Shown: positions 1 through 5,061 of the stretch, one piece after another
Numbering within the stretch: position 1 is the stretch's first letter
Layout of the letters: the number at the start of each line of letters is the position of its first letter
Assembly: GCA_902783515.1 (NCBI GenBank)
Contig: CACZRK010000187.1
Location: 1 to 5,778 of the forward strand
From: an uncultured Coriobacteriaceae bacterium
GTDB taxonomy: Bacteria; Actinomycetota; Coriobacteriia; Coriobacteriales; UMGS124
DNA length: 5,778 nt
Reading direction: 5' to 3'
Notes under the pieces: generated by a model
Database searches by the model: none
The model's input: the letters and a program-made list of their open reading frames with translations, nothing else
Told to the model about the DNA's origin: nothing
Position numbers and translations under genes: made by a program

Positions 1-351
1 GAGGTTAACGCGGGGGTCGCCCTTCTCCACGGGCCTCGATCTGCGGCGCCTCCCCGTCGCGCCCTTGGCCTGGAGCCCGAGCCTCCTCATCACGTTGAGG
101 ATGCGCCTCTCGCTGACGGCGACGCCGCCGCGGCGGAGCTCACGGTTGATGCGGCGGTACCCGTACCTTCCCTTGTGCCTGTCGAATATCTCCACGACGA
201 AACGCTCGAGCGCCTCGCGCTCTGTCTGCGCATTCGACCTCCTGCGCCCCGGGAACTCATGGTAGCCGGACTTCGACACCTCGAGGGTTTCGCAAGCCTT
301 CCTGATGGGGCCGAGCTCGCCCCCGTGCTCCTTGAGGAATCGGTGCCTCAC
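1..351 (-). CDS. IS3-family transposase OrfB, N-terminal part (3' end outside window)
   Basis: This frame is open for 117 codons from the GTG at 351 to the window edge, in the -1 frame relative to orfA. The visible part is the non-catalytic N-terminal region: RHRFLKEHGGELGPIRKAC (2-20), a KSGYHEF segment (about 27-33), then the hallmark KGRYGYRRINRELRR (about 60-74) and SERRILNVMRRLGLQAK (about 80-96), which match the HTH_21 region that precedes the rve integrase core in IS3 OrfB. The DDE catalytic residues would lie beyond the left edge, so activity cannot be judged. Translation may be by -1 frameshifting at 381-387, giving an OrfAB transposase, or by re-initiation at the GTG that overlaps the orfA stop in GTGA. 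No stop or frameshift interrupts the visible part. Confidence 0.8.
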   Translation of the reverse strand, partial: MRHRFLKEHGGELGPIRKACETLEVSKSGYHEFPGRRRSNAQTEREALERFVVEIFDRHKGRYGYRRINRELRRGGVAVSERRILNVMRRLGLQAKGATGRRRRSRPVEKGDPRVNL

Positions 352-390
352 GCACGGTCTTGGCTCAAGAAGGCCCGGAAATTTTTTAGG
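328..390 (-). promoter_or_regulatory. Probable programmed -1 frameshift signal of the IS3 element
   Basis: On the minus strand orfA reads CTA AAA AAT TTC, giving a slippery heptamer A AAA AAT at 387-381 inside a run of six A. After an 8-nt spacer (380-373) the bases 372-364 (CTTCTTGAG) can pair with 336-328 (CTCAAGGAG): nine pairs with one T-G wobble. The 27-nt loop contains a smaller GTGC/GCAC stem and the orfA stop/orfB start overlap. A slippery A-run plus a stem 5-9 nt downstream is the known layout for making OrfAB in this family. The pairing was done by eye without an energy calculation. The A-site codon AAT is less usual than AAG. Confidence 0.6.
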
Positions 391-650
391 AGCTCGTTCT
401 CGCGTTCCAGCTCCTCGACCTTCTTCCTGAGCTTGACGGTCTCGTGGTCCTTGTTGATCTTCGGGCTTCCGTTGCCGGGAAACGCGCCGTCTCTCATGGC
501 CTCGTACTCCCGTGCCCAGCGGCGCGAGGTGGAGTCCTTGATCTGCGGCTCTTCGGAAAGCTCCCTCACGGTCATGTCGCCGCTGAGGACGACCTGGGCG
601 GCGGCGATCTTGAACTGCCTGTCGTACCGCTTTCTCCTTTGGGTCATCAT
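348..650 (-). CDS. IS3-family transposase OrfA (helix-turn-helix, leucine zipper)
   Basis: OrfA binds the IS ends and, when fused to OrfB by frameshifting, targets the transposase to them. Numbered from the upstream GTG at 656, the protein has the classic start RKRYDRQFKIAAAQ (about residues 8-21), a helix-turn-helix of the HTH_Tnp_1 type at about 15-50 ending in RRWAREYE, the GAFPGNG turn (57-63), and a heptad-like coiled coil at about 73-97 (KLRKKVEELERENELL). This is the usual OrfA layout and length of about 100 residues. The frame opens with a GTG at 656, but AAAGG at 660-656 sits 5 nt before the ATG at 650, so I prefer 650; a second ATG follows at 647. Its TGA (350-348) overlaps the GTG of orfB. 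The gene appears intact. The helix-turn-helix core reads EEPQIKDST where family members usually have a more AxxLGIs-like sequence, which is modest divergence. Confidence 0.85.
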   Translation of the reverse strand: MMTQRRKRYDRQFKIAAAQVVLSGDMTVRELSEEPQIKDSTSRRWAREYEAMRDGAFPGNGSPKINKDHETVKLRKKVEELERENELLKNFRAFLSQDRA

Positions 651-656
651 GAACAC

Positions 657-835
657 CTTTCACCCTTAACTTGGTGTCCAAAATATACTACCCGCTCCAA
701 GCGTGTAACCTTTTCTTGGTCCAGGATTCCCACCGCAGTCCCAACCGCAAATAAGACGCTATCAAACACACCGGTGGCTCCTGCACGCGCCTGCCCGGCT
801 TCGCCCCGCCTCGCGGCACGGGCGTCAGGCCGGCG
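657..835. other. Non-coding junction between phage-like gene and IS
   Basis: This 179-bp stretch holds the IS end and the DNA 3' of the gp10-like gene. From about 690 to 770 the GC content is visibly lower than in the gp10-like gene. The motif TTGGT followed closely by CCA occurs twice on the plus strand (671-680 and 716-722), which may be part of the IS end. A 43-codon minus-strand frame (688-819) starting VPRGGAKPG spans the composition change. It could be a fragment of a phage gene fused by chance to IS sequence, and I do not call it a gene. Confidence 0.4.
682..710 (-). promoter_or_regulatory. Weak candidate promoter for the IS transposase
   Basis: The bases 687-682 read TATATT on the minus strand, a fair -10 box in the most AT-rich stretch just upstream of orfA. 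Upstream hexamers are poor: GGTTAC at 710-705 lies 17 nt away and TTACAC at 708-703 lies 15 nt away. Transcription would start about 25 nt before the AAAGG ribosome binding site. IS3 elements usually carry a weak promoter at this end, which is the main support. Confidence 0.25.
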
Positions 836-1162
836 TCACGCGCCCAGGGCGCCCCTGATGATCGTGCGGTACTCGTCGGCGCGCTCGGTCGCCGCGGGAG
901 TGAGGGACGGCCGCCCCCGCCTGGACGTCCCCAGCTCGACGTGCGGCGCGTGCTCGACGTTCGTGCCGATCACCTCGGACATCGCGCCCGCCCTCGCGTG
1001 CGTGATCGAGTTGCGCAGACGCCCCGCGTCGACCGGGCACCTGGCCTTTGCGTGGCCCTCCGCGGCCATGCCCACGGCGTCGAGCGCCCGCGCGACCGCC
1101 GGGCCGATCGCCTCCAGCCACTCGTTCGTGTGGTCCCCCAGCACCTCGACGCTTCCCGCCAT
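836..1162 (-). CDS. HK97 gp10-like phage head-tail/tail-completion protein
   Basis: This 108-residue protein matches the HK97 gp10-like family of tailed-phage structural proteins, which act at the head-tail junction or tail completion during virion assembly. Diagnostic segments are the helix AEGHAKA (34-40), RCPVDAGRLRNSI (41-53, the family's CPVdTGrLr core), the GTNVEHAPHVELGT strand pair (66-79; compare vGtnveYApyvEfGT), and PSLTPA (85-90) before a C-terminal helix. Length fits the family. I chose the ATG at 1162 because GAGGGGG lies 8 nt upstream. The frame extends to a GTG at 1210, but that start would lie at the base of a strong hairpin (1211-1247) and lacks a ribosome site. No terminase, portal, capsid or tail gene is present on either side, so it is probably a remnant of a prophage. 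The coding frame itself looks undamaged. Confidence 0.72.
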   Translation of the reverse strand: MAGSVEVLGDHTNEWLEAIGPAVARALDAVGMAAEGHAKARCPVDAGRLRNSITHARAGAMSEVIGTNVEHAPHVELGTSRRGRPSLTPAATERADEYRTIIRGALGA

Positions 1163-1210
1163 GCGCACCGCCCCCTCGCGGCGCATGGTCGCGCGGGCGT
1201 CACGCGGCAC

Positions 1211-1247
1211 GAAGAAGGCCCCCGCCGTGGTGGCGAGGGCCTTCTTT
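1211..1247 (-). terminator. Strong hairpin, probable intrinsic terminator
   Basis: Bases 1212-1226 and 1232-1246 form a 15-position stem with a single C/A mismatch and a 5-base loop (GTGGT on plus). A possible G-T pair closes it at 1211/1247. The arms end in AAGAA and TTCTT, so both strands place a T-rich 3' flank after a GC-rich stem, and it could work in either direction. On the minus strand it lies 60 nt after the stop of the 38-codon gene and before the gp10-like gene. It would therefore end the small gene's transcript. The T-run is interrupted (TTCTTC), so termination strength is uncertain. Confidence 0.6.
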
Positions 1248-1306
1248 CCCAGAACTGCGAAAAGTTTGACGGATCGTTAGAGCTTTACTGGATCGCTATT
1301 GAAGAG

Positions 1307-1423
1307 CTAGAAGCTTTTCTTCGCGCGCTCCGTAGCCTTCTCGGTAAGGACAAACTTACCGTCAACGATCTTCCACCATTCCTTGTTCGTCTGCCAGTAC
1401 AGCGGTTCGGTGTCGTATGTCAT
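1307..1423 (-). CDS. Small 38-residue protein of unknown function
   Basis: A short gene starting at the ATG at 1423 and ending at TAG 1309-1307. The start is supported by GGGAG six bases upstream. The product begins MTYDTEPLYWQTNKEW and ends with EKATERAKKSF. It is acidic to neutral at the start, rich in aromatic residues (Y3, Y9, W10, W16, W17, F24, F38) and basic at its C-terminus, with no signal peptide or membrane segment. The look, a Y-x-x-x-PLY-W start and an LT-K-A-x-E-A-K-F end, resembles short hypothetical proteins I associate with mobile elements of clostridia and coriobacteria, but I cannot name a family. Its GC content, near 50 percent, is far below that of rlmA and the transporter genes, suggesting transfer. 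A candidate promoter lies about 120 bp upstream and a terminator-like hairpin downstream, so it may be a single-gene transcript. Confidence 0.6.
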   Translation of the reverse strand: MTYDTEPLYWQTNKEWWKIVDGKFVLTEKATERAKKSF

Positions 1424-1456
1424 CCAAGGCTCCCGACAAGCTCATGTCTTTCTCGA

Positions 1457-1486
1457 CGCCTGACGCCTTGCGCATCCCGTCAGGCG
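1457..1486. repeat. Perfect 9-bp inverted repeat in the small gene's leader
   Basis: CGCCTGACG at 1457-1465 and CGTCAGGCG at 1478-1486 are exact reverse complements separated by 12 bases. It lies between the candidate promoter near 1550 and the start codon at 1423, so it would form a stem in the leader RNA or serve as a dimeric protein site. No T-run follows on either strand, so it is not an obvious terminator. Confidence 0.5.
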
Positions 1487-1546
1487 AGTCATTCGGCTCG
1501 CAGCCAACGCCTGCGCCAGTCGACGCCCGTGCCCCTTCGCTCGCCC

Positions 1547-1555
1547 ATTATCGCA
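1547..1555 (-). promoter_or_regulatory. Candidate extended -10 promoter for the 38-residue gene
   Basis: On the minus strand, bases 1555-1547 read TGCGATAAT: an extended -10 (TGn) with a five-of-six match to TATAAT. No good -35 is seen at the usual distance, which extended -10 promoters tolerate. Transcription would start near 1540 and give a leader of roughly 115 nt before the ATG at 1423. The tRNA terminator lies just upstream, so this gene would need its own promoter. An inverted repeat (CCCGTGC 1526-1532 and GCACGGG 1553-1559) brackets the -10. Confidence 0.4.
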
Positions 1556-1591
1556 CGGGGTGCGAAAGCGTGACGCTGCGTCTCGGCACAC

Positions 1592-1625
1592 AAAAAAGCC
1601 CGCTCGGCCACCGGCCGAACGGGCT
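1592..1625 (-). terminator. Intrinsic terminator of tRNA-Asn
   Basis: On the minus strand AGCCCGTTCGGCC (1625-1613) pairs with GGCCGAGCGGGCT (1609-1597) through thirteen positions, one a T-G wobble, around a 3-base GGT loop. Six consecutive T (1597-1592) follow. This is a textbook rho-independent terminator 14 nt beyond the CCA end of the tRNA, and it should isolate the genes further left from tRNA transcription. Confidence 0.88.
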
Positions 1626-1639
1626 CACGAGTTCAAAGA

Positions 1640-1714
1640 TGGCTCCCCGAGCAGGACTCGAACCTGCAACAACTCGGTTAACGGCCGAGTGCTCTACCAT
1701 TGAGCTATCGGGGA
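1640..1714 (-). tRNA. tRNA-Asn (anticodon GTT)
   Basis: The minus strand folds into a complete 72-nt cloverleaf plus an encoded CCA (1642-1640). The acceptor stem is TCCCCGA with TCGGGGA, with discriminator G at 1643. The D arm is GCTC/GAGC, the anticodon arm CTCGG/CCGAG with loop CCGTTAA giving anticodon GTT, the variable region is TTGTT, and the T arm is GCAGG/CCTGC with loop TTCGAGT. All stems pair perfectly. It delivers asparagine to AAC/AAU codons. It is a single tRNA with its own terminator, and its 3' end faces the phage- and IS-bearing segment, a typical place for an integration site. Confidence 0.96.
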
Positions 1715-1734
1715 ATCGCTCAAGTGCGAGAGAC

Positions 1735-1763
1735 AATGTACGTGAAGTCGCGAGATGCGTAAA
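1735..1763 (-). promoter_or_regulatory. Candidate sigma-70-type promoter for tRNA-Asn
   Basis: On the minus strand TTTACG (1763-1758) and TACATT (1740-1735) are separated by 17 bases. Each matches four of six consensus positions. Transcription would start about 13 nt before the tRNA 5' end at 1714, a sensible short leader for a tRNA. The match is moderate and was found by eye. Confidence 0.4.
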
Positions 1764-1770
1764 GCAGATC

Positions 1771-1794
1771 GTCAAAAAACGCCACCCGTGGGCA
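1771..1794 (-). terminator. Possible weak terminator downstream of rlmA
   Basis: On the minus strand, GCCCACGGGTGGC (1793-1781) is followed by a run of six T (1779-1774). The local self-pairing is poor (three to four pairs). The same arm could instead pair with a distant CCCGTGGC arm (about 1866-1859). The T-run position after rlmA and before the tRNA promoter suits a terminator, but the structure is not convincing. Confidence 0.3.
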
Positions 1795-1906
1795 TTCGCA
1801 CACATCGTCTCCACACGTCACGCCCGTCACGCCCGCAGTCCGACAGTCTGCGTCGAATGCCACGGGCGGCGCGGGCGCACTCCCGTGGGCGAACCACCCG
1901 TGGGCA
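1782..1906. repeat. Short repeats CCACCCGTGGGCA in the rlmA-tRNA gap
   Basis: The 13-mer CCACCCGTGGGCA occurs exactly at 1782-1794 and 1894-1906. A shorter copy, CCCGTGGGC, is at 1882-1890, and an inverted relative, CCACGGG, at 1860-1866. All lie in the 200-bp non-coding stretch between rlmA and the tRNA. The copies can pair with the inverted one to make alternative stems. No function is evident; they could be a small dispersed repeat family or transcript-end structure. Confidence 0.6.
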
Positions 1907-1914
1907 CGTCCCCG

Positions 1915-2745
1915 TCACACGCGCCGGTAGACGCCGATCACGAACTCCACGTCCGTCCGGAGCGTCTGCAGACCCTCCAGCCGAGCGCGTCCCTCGCGAC
2001 TCGTGCGGAAGTAGTACGGCGTCATCTGAAAGACCGCGGCGATGTCCTCGGGCGACTGCAGCTCCACCCGTGCGCTCACCTTGCGCCGGTCGACGAGCGG
2101 CAGCGTCGCGGGGTCGGTCTCGGGCAGACGCTCGTCGTTCTGGCGCGGCACGTCGTAGAGCACCTCCTTGAGCCCCAGCAGGTGCCGCGCGCCCGGCACG
2201 ACGGAGAAGAGGGTCGCGCCAGGCCGCAGCACGCGCGCGAACTCGGGCTCGCAGAACGGGGCGAACAGGTGCGTCGCCACGTCCATGGAGGCGTCCGGCA
2301 GCGGGATCGCCGTCATGTTCGCGACGAAGTACGTCGCGCCGCCGCGCCTCGCGGCGAGCCGCACCATCTCGCGCGCGAGGTCAAACCCGTACGCCTCAAC
2401 GTCCGGGATCGCCCCGAGGGCGCTCGTGTAGTAGCCCTCGCCGCAGCAGATGTCCAGCAGGCGCAGGGGCCTCTCGACGCCAGGGGCCTCGCCGGCACGC
2501 GCGGCGACGAGGCCTGTCACCAGCCGCACGAGCTCGTCGCGCAGCGGCGCGTAGTACCCGCGGTTCAGGAAGTCGCGACGGCTGCGCGCCTGCGCCTTCG
2601 GGTCGCCCGTCCTGTCGCCGCCGCGCTGCGAGCGCAACAGGTTCAGGTAGCCCTCGCGCGCCTCGTCAAACGTGTGGCCGTTCGGACAGCGCGCCACGCG
2701 GTCGCGCAGGCGCAGGGGCTGGGCGCATATCGGGCACAGGAGCAT
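1915..2745 (-). CDS. rlmA: 23S rRNA (guanine-N1)-methyltransferase, RlmA family
   Basis: RlmA-family enzymes transfer a methyl group from S-adenosylmethionine to N1 of a guanine in hairpin 35 of 23S rRNA, near the peptide exit tunnel: G745 for the Gram-negative type, G748 for the RlmA(II)/TlrB type of Gram-positives. In the 276-residue product the N-terminal zinc finger is C4, C7, C20 and H24 (CPIC...CPNGHTFD), followed by the family segment EGYLNLL (31-37), GD near 47-48 and RRDFL (56-60). The Rossmann methyltransferase fold has motif I LLDICCGEGYY (96-106), acidic GFD (120-122), PLPDASMD (148-155) and EFARVLRPGA (168-177). Length is normal for the family. I prefer the ATG at 2745, which puts the zinc finger at the very start and has GGAAGG 8 nt upstream, over the GTG at 2781. 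It lies 168 bp after the permease gene. The G748 specificity is inferred from the likely Gram-positive host, not visible in the sequence. Confidence 0.88.
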   Translation of the reverse strand: MLLCPICAQPLRLRDRVARCPNGHTFDEAREGYLNLLRSQRGGDRTGDPKAQARSRRDFLNRGYYAPLRDELVRLVTGLVAARAGEAPGVERPLRLLDICCGEGYYTSALGAIPDVEAYGFDLAREMVRLAARRGGATYFVANMTAIPLPDASMDVATHLFAPFCEPEFARVLRPGATLFSVVPGARHLLGLKEVLYDVPRQNDERLPETDPATLPLVDRRKVSARVELQSPEDIAAVFQMTPYYFRTSREGRARLEGLQTLRTDVEFVIGVYRRV

Positions 2746-2866
2746 CGGGGAAACCTTCCGTCGGGGTCGTTCTGAGGGCACGGGGACGCGGGCCGCGCCG
2801 CGTCAACGACGGCACCCGCGTGTCACCGGCGGCCGACGCGAGGTCGCGCGCCGCGGCAGCCCCCCC

Positions 2867-2875
2867 ACTCTACCA
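2867..2875 (-). promoter_or_regulatory. Weak extended -10 candidate upstream of rlmA
   Basis: Minus-strand bases 2875-2867 read TGGTAGAGT, a TGn plus a four-of-six -10. No -35 is visible. It would give a leader of about 115 nt for rlmA. The 168-bp gap shows no convincing terminator after the permease, so rlmA may instead be read through from the transporter operon. Confidence 0.22.
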
Positions 2876-2913
2876 GCCCGATGCGCGTCGTTTGTGATCG
2901 CGCCGCCCTCGCC

Positions 2914-5061
2914 CTATTCCCTGCGACGCAGGTCGCCGCCAAGGGCGACGCCGCGCGCGGTCACGTAGGTCACGAGGAAGTAGCCGCCGTACAGGGCGAG
3001 CGCCGCCGCGACGGCGATGGCGTACGGGCGCGCGGGGTCGATGCCGCCGACGCCGCTCAGCGCGTCCGCCAGCACGCCGAGCGCCACGTACGCATGCACC
3101 AGCGCGAGGGCCAGCGGCGCCACGAAGTACGCGGCGACCTGGAACAGCACCGCGTGCGAGACCATGCGTGGCTCGGCTCCCAGCTCGCGCAGCGTCCGGT
3201 AGCGCCCCACGTTGTCCGCCGCGGCGGAGAGCTGCTGGATCGCCAGGATCGCGGCGCACGAGATGAACAGCACGAAGCCGAGGTAGATGGCGACGTACGC
3301 GATGGTCGCCGTCATGCCGGCCCCGTTCGCCTCGCCCTCCGCCCGCGTCTGCCAGAAGGACGCCGGCCAGCGGGACGAGGACGACGTCGCCGCGTCGACG
3401 GGCGCGTCGGACGACAGCGCGGAGCCGATCGCGTCGTTCAGCGCCACCGCCGACGCGCCGTCCGCGTAGACGAGGTCAAGGACGGAGTAGCTGCGCGTGA
3501 GCTCGCCGGCGTGGCGCGCGATGACGTCGTCGGGGACCACGAGCGAGGCGCCGATGGGCGTCGAGGAGCCGTTCTGAAAGTACGTGACCCTCGGCGCGAC
3601 CGTCATCGGAAGCTCCTCGCCGCAGAGGGTGACGGACGCCCGCTGCTCGCCCACCTGCCGCCAGTAGTCGATCAGCGTGTCGTCGGCGCACACGATCGTC
3701 GCCTCGCTCTCGGAGACCTGCAGGTCGGGGCGATCCCGCAGGCGCATGGCCGCATTGAACTGGCTGGCGGCCATGACGCCGACGGGCGCGTCCGCGCCCG
3801 CCTCCACGACCTGGCGCGTCGCCGCGCCCACGTCCGCGGTCACGCCCTGCGCGAGCGCCCCGAACGTGAGGTCGTCCGCGCCGTACCGGTCGATCTGCGC
3901 GTGGCCGGCGTCCGCCAGCCCCGGCACGAGCGCGACGATGCCGCGGAACATGTCCCCGCCGTCGCGCTCCATCGCCTCGACGTCGGCGCTGACGTCCGTG
4001 CTGGTGCCCGCCGCCTCGGCCGGCTCCCCCTCGCGCGCCGTGGCCTGCGCGGCCTGCGCGGTCCACGACGTGAGCGACGCGTCATAGACGGTCACGCCCT
4101 CCAGCGAGCCGTTCACCGACGCCGTCATCGCAAGGCCGCTCGCGGTCGCCGTGACGCCCAGGAACAGGGCGGCGCACACGACGGAGACGGAGAGCCAGGA
4201 GCTGTTCACGCGGCTGTTGAGCTCCCGCAGCGAGAACATGTTGAGGCCGCGCAGGTACAGGCCCCGCCACCGCTGGGCGGCCCGCAGCACGAACCCGGAA
4301 AGCGAGAAGAAGAACAGCAGCGTGCCGACGCTCACGAGCAGCGTCGCGACCTTGAAGTGCCAGTCCAGCGTGAGCAGGCCGCCGACCCGCAGCACGTGGT
4401 ACGCCGTCCCGATCAGCGCGAGCGCGATGACGAACAGCGCCACGCACAGCGGCAGGCTGCGCACCCTGATCGTCTCGACGGCCCTGTCCGCGTCGATGAG
4501 GTCGATGAGCCTGAACCGGCTGACGCAGGCGACGTTGAACAGGGCGGTCACCGCGAACATGCCCGCGAAGCACAGCACGGCGGCTAGGCACGCGTCGCCC
4601 GAGAACACGAGCGCGAAGCCGCTCACGGTCACCTTGAACAGGCTCGCCGTCACGTAGAGCATGAGCTGCGAGAGCGCCACGCCTAGGGCGACGCCCGCCA
4701 CGAGCGCGCCCGCGCCGACGAGCAGCGTCTCGCACACGACGATCCCGCTCACGCCGGCGCGGCTCATCCCGAGCGTGAGGTAGATCCCGAACTCGTGCTT
4801 GCGCCGTCGGATGAGGAACTGGTTCGCGTAGACCATGAGGAAGCCGAGCACGACGGCGACGAACACGGACACGCCGCCGATCAGGTCGCCGAGCATCTGG
4901 ACGACCTGACGGGTGTCCGCGCCCATCTGCAGAATCGCCGCCTGCTGGCGAACGGAGTTGAACGCGTAGAACACGCTCACGCCGAACACGAGCGTGAGGA
5001 AGTACACGCCGAAGTCGGAGAGCGACCGGCGCACGTTGCCGACGGCGATCTTAGCGTACAT
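2914..5061 (-). CDS. Bce-type (FtsX-family) ABC transporter permease
   Basis: This is the membrane subunit of an antimicrobial-peptide ABC transporter of the BceB/VncB type, which with its ATPase and usually a two-component system senses and relieves cell-wall-active peptides. The 715-residue protein has ten predicted membrane segments at about 19-36, 61-80, 106-134, 157-180, 204-224, 236-262, 288-313, 586-610, 635-665 and 679-699. A large outward domain (about 314-585) sits between segments 7 and 8, the defining BceB layout. RRRKHEFGIYLTLGMS (85-100) and RYRTLRELGAEPRM (620-633) are the two FtsX coupling segments that contact the ATPase. The outer domain is Ala/Asp/Glu-rich and has only two cysteines (C458, C480), a possible disulfide. 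Start: the ATG at 5061 follows GGGGAGG by 6 nt and begins MYAKIAVGNVRRS as in the family; the longer frame from 5106 adds 15 unlikely residues. It overlaps the ATPase gene by 11 nt, indicating translational coupling. Substrate cannot be told from sequence. Confidence 0.9.
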   Translation of the reverse strand: MYAKIAVGNVRRSLSDFGVYFLTLVFGVSVFYAFNSVRQQAAILQMGADTRQVVQMLGDLIGGVSVFVAVVLGFLMVYANQFLIRRRKHEFGIYLTLGMSRAGVSGIVVCETLLVGAGALVAGVALGVALSQLMLYVTASLFKVTVSGFALVFSGDACLAAVLCFAGMFAVTALFNVACVSRFRLIDLIDADRAVETIRVRSLPLCVALFVIALALIGTAYHVLRVGGLLTLDWHFKVATLLVSVGTLLFFFSLSGFVLRAAQRWRGLYLRGLNMFSLRELNSRVNSSWLSVSVVCAALFLGVTATASGLAMTASVNGSLEGVTVYDASLTSWTAQAAQATAREGEPAEAAGTSTDVSADVEAMERDGGDMFRGIVALVPGLADAGHAQIDRYGADDLTFGALAQGVTADVGAATRQVVEAGADAPVGVMAASQFNAAMRLRDRPDLQVSESEATIVCADDTLIDYWRQVGEQRASVTLCGEELPMTVAPRVTYFQNGSSTPIGASLVVPDDVIARHAGELTRSYSVLDLVYADGASAVALNDAIGSALSSDAPVDAATSSSSRWPASFWQTRAEGEANGAGMTATIAYVAIYLGFVLFISCAAILAIQQLSAAADNVGRYRTLRELGAEPRMVSHAVLFQVAAYFVAPLALALVHAYVALGVLADALSGVGGIDPARPYAIAVAAALALYGGYFLVTYVTARGVALGGDLRRRE

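Larger units (their letters stand above)
1..690 (-). mobile_element. IS3-family insertion sequence, partial (left end of window cuts it)
   Basis: The two overlapping transposase frames (orfA, then orfB in the -1 frame) and the A-run at their junction define an IS3-family element, closest in style to the IS150 group. The catalytic half of orfB and the distal inverted repeat lie outside the window, so the element cannot be delimited. Its proximal end lies upstream of orfA. I set it near 690, after an AT-rich stretch, but base composition stays lower than the phage-like DNA until about 770, so the true end may be anywhere from about 660 to 770. No target duplication can be tested without the other end. 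Confidence 0.85.

Noticed and set aside
688..819. Minus-strand 43-codon frame starting VPRGGAKPGRR
   Set aside because: The opening faintly recalls small terminase N-termini, but the frame runs across the composition change into presumed IS sequence, has no clear ribosome site and loses any similarity after about 12 residues.
1163..1210. N-terminal extension of the gp10-like protein from GTG 1210 or ATG 1186
   Set aside because: Neither start has a ribosome binding site and the GTG abuts the terminator-like hairpin. The ATG at 1162 has GAGGGGG at good spacing and fits the family length.
444..1280. Plus-strand open frame of 278 codons over the IS and gp10-like region
   Set aside because: It crosses the IS boundary and the terminator hairpin, is antisense to orfA and the phage gene, and has no family features.
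1548..1814. Minus-strand 88-codon frame across tRNA-Asn
   Set aside because: It includes the tRNA (the familiar translated-tRNA string DSSMVEHSAVNRVVAGSSPARG), a well-known false protein call.
1417..2775. Plus-strand open frame of 452 codons
   Set aside because: It runs antisense through tRNA-Asn, its terminator and rlmA, which cannot be coding in that sense, and the product has arginine/histidine-rich shadow composition.
2746..2781. Twelve-residue extension of rlmA from GTG 2781
   Set aside because: No ribosome site precedes it, and family members start a few residues before the first zinc-finger cysteine, as the ATG at 2745 does.
2881..4587. Plus-strand open frame of 568 codons opposite the permease
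   Set aside because: It is very rich in Arg, His, Gly and Ala with no recognisable domain, and lies antisense to a well-supported permease. Long antisense frames are expected in high-GC coding DNA.
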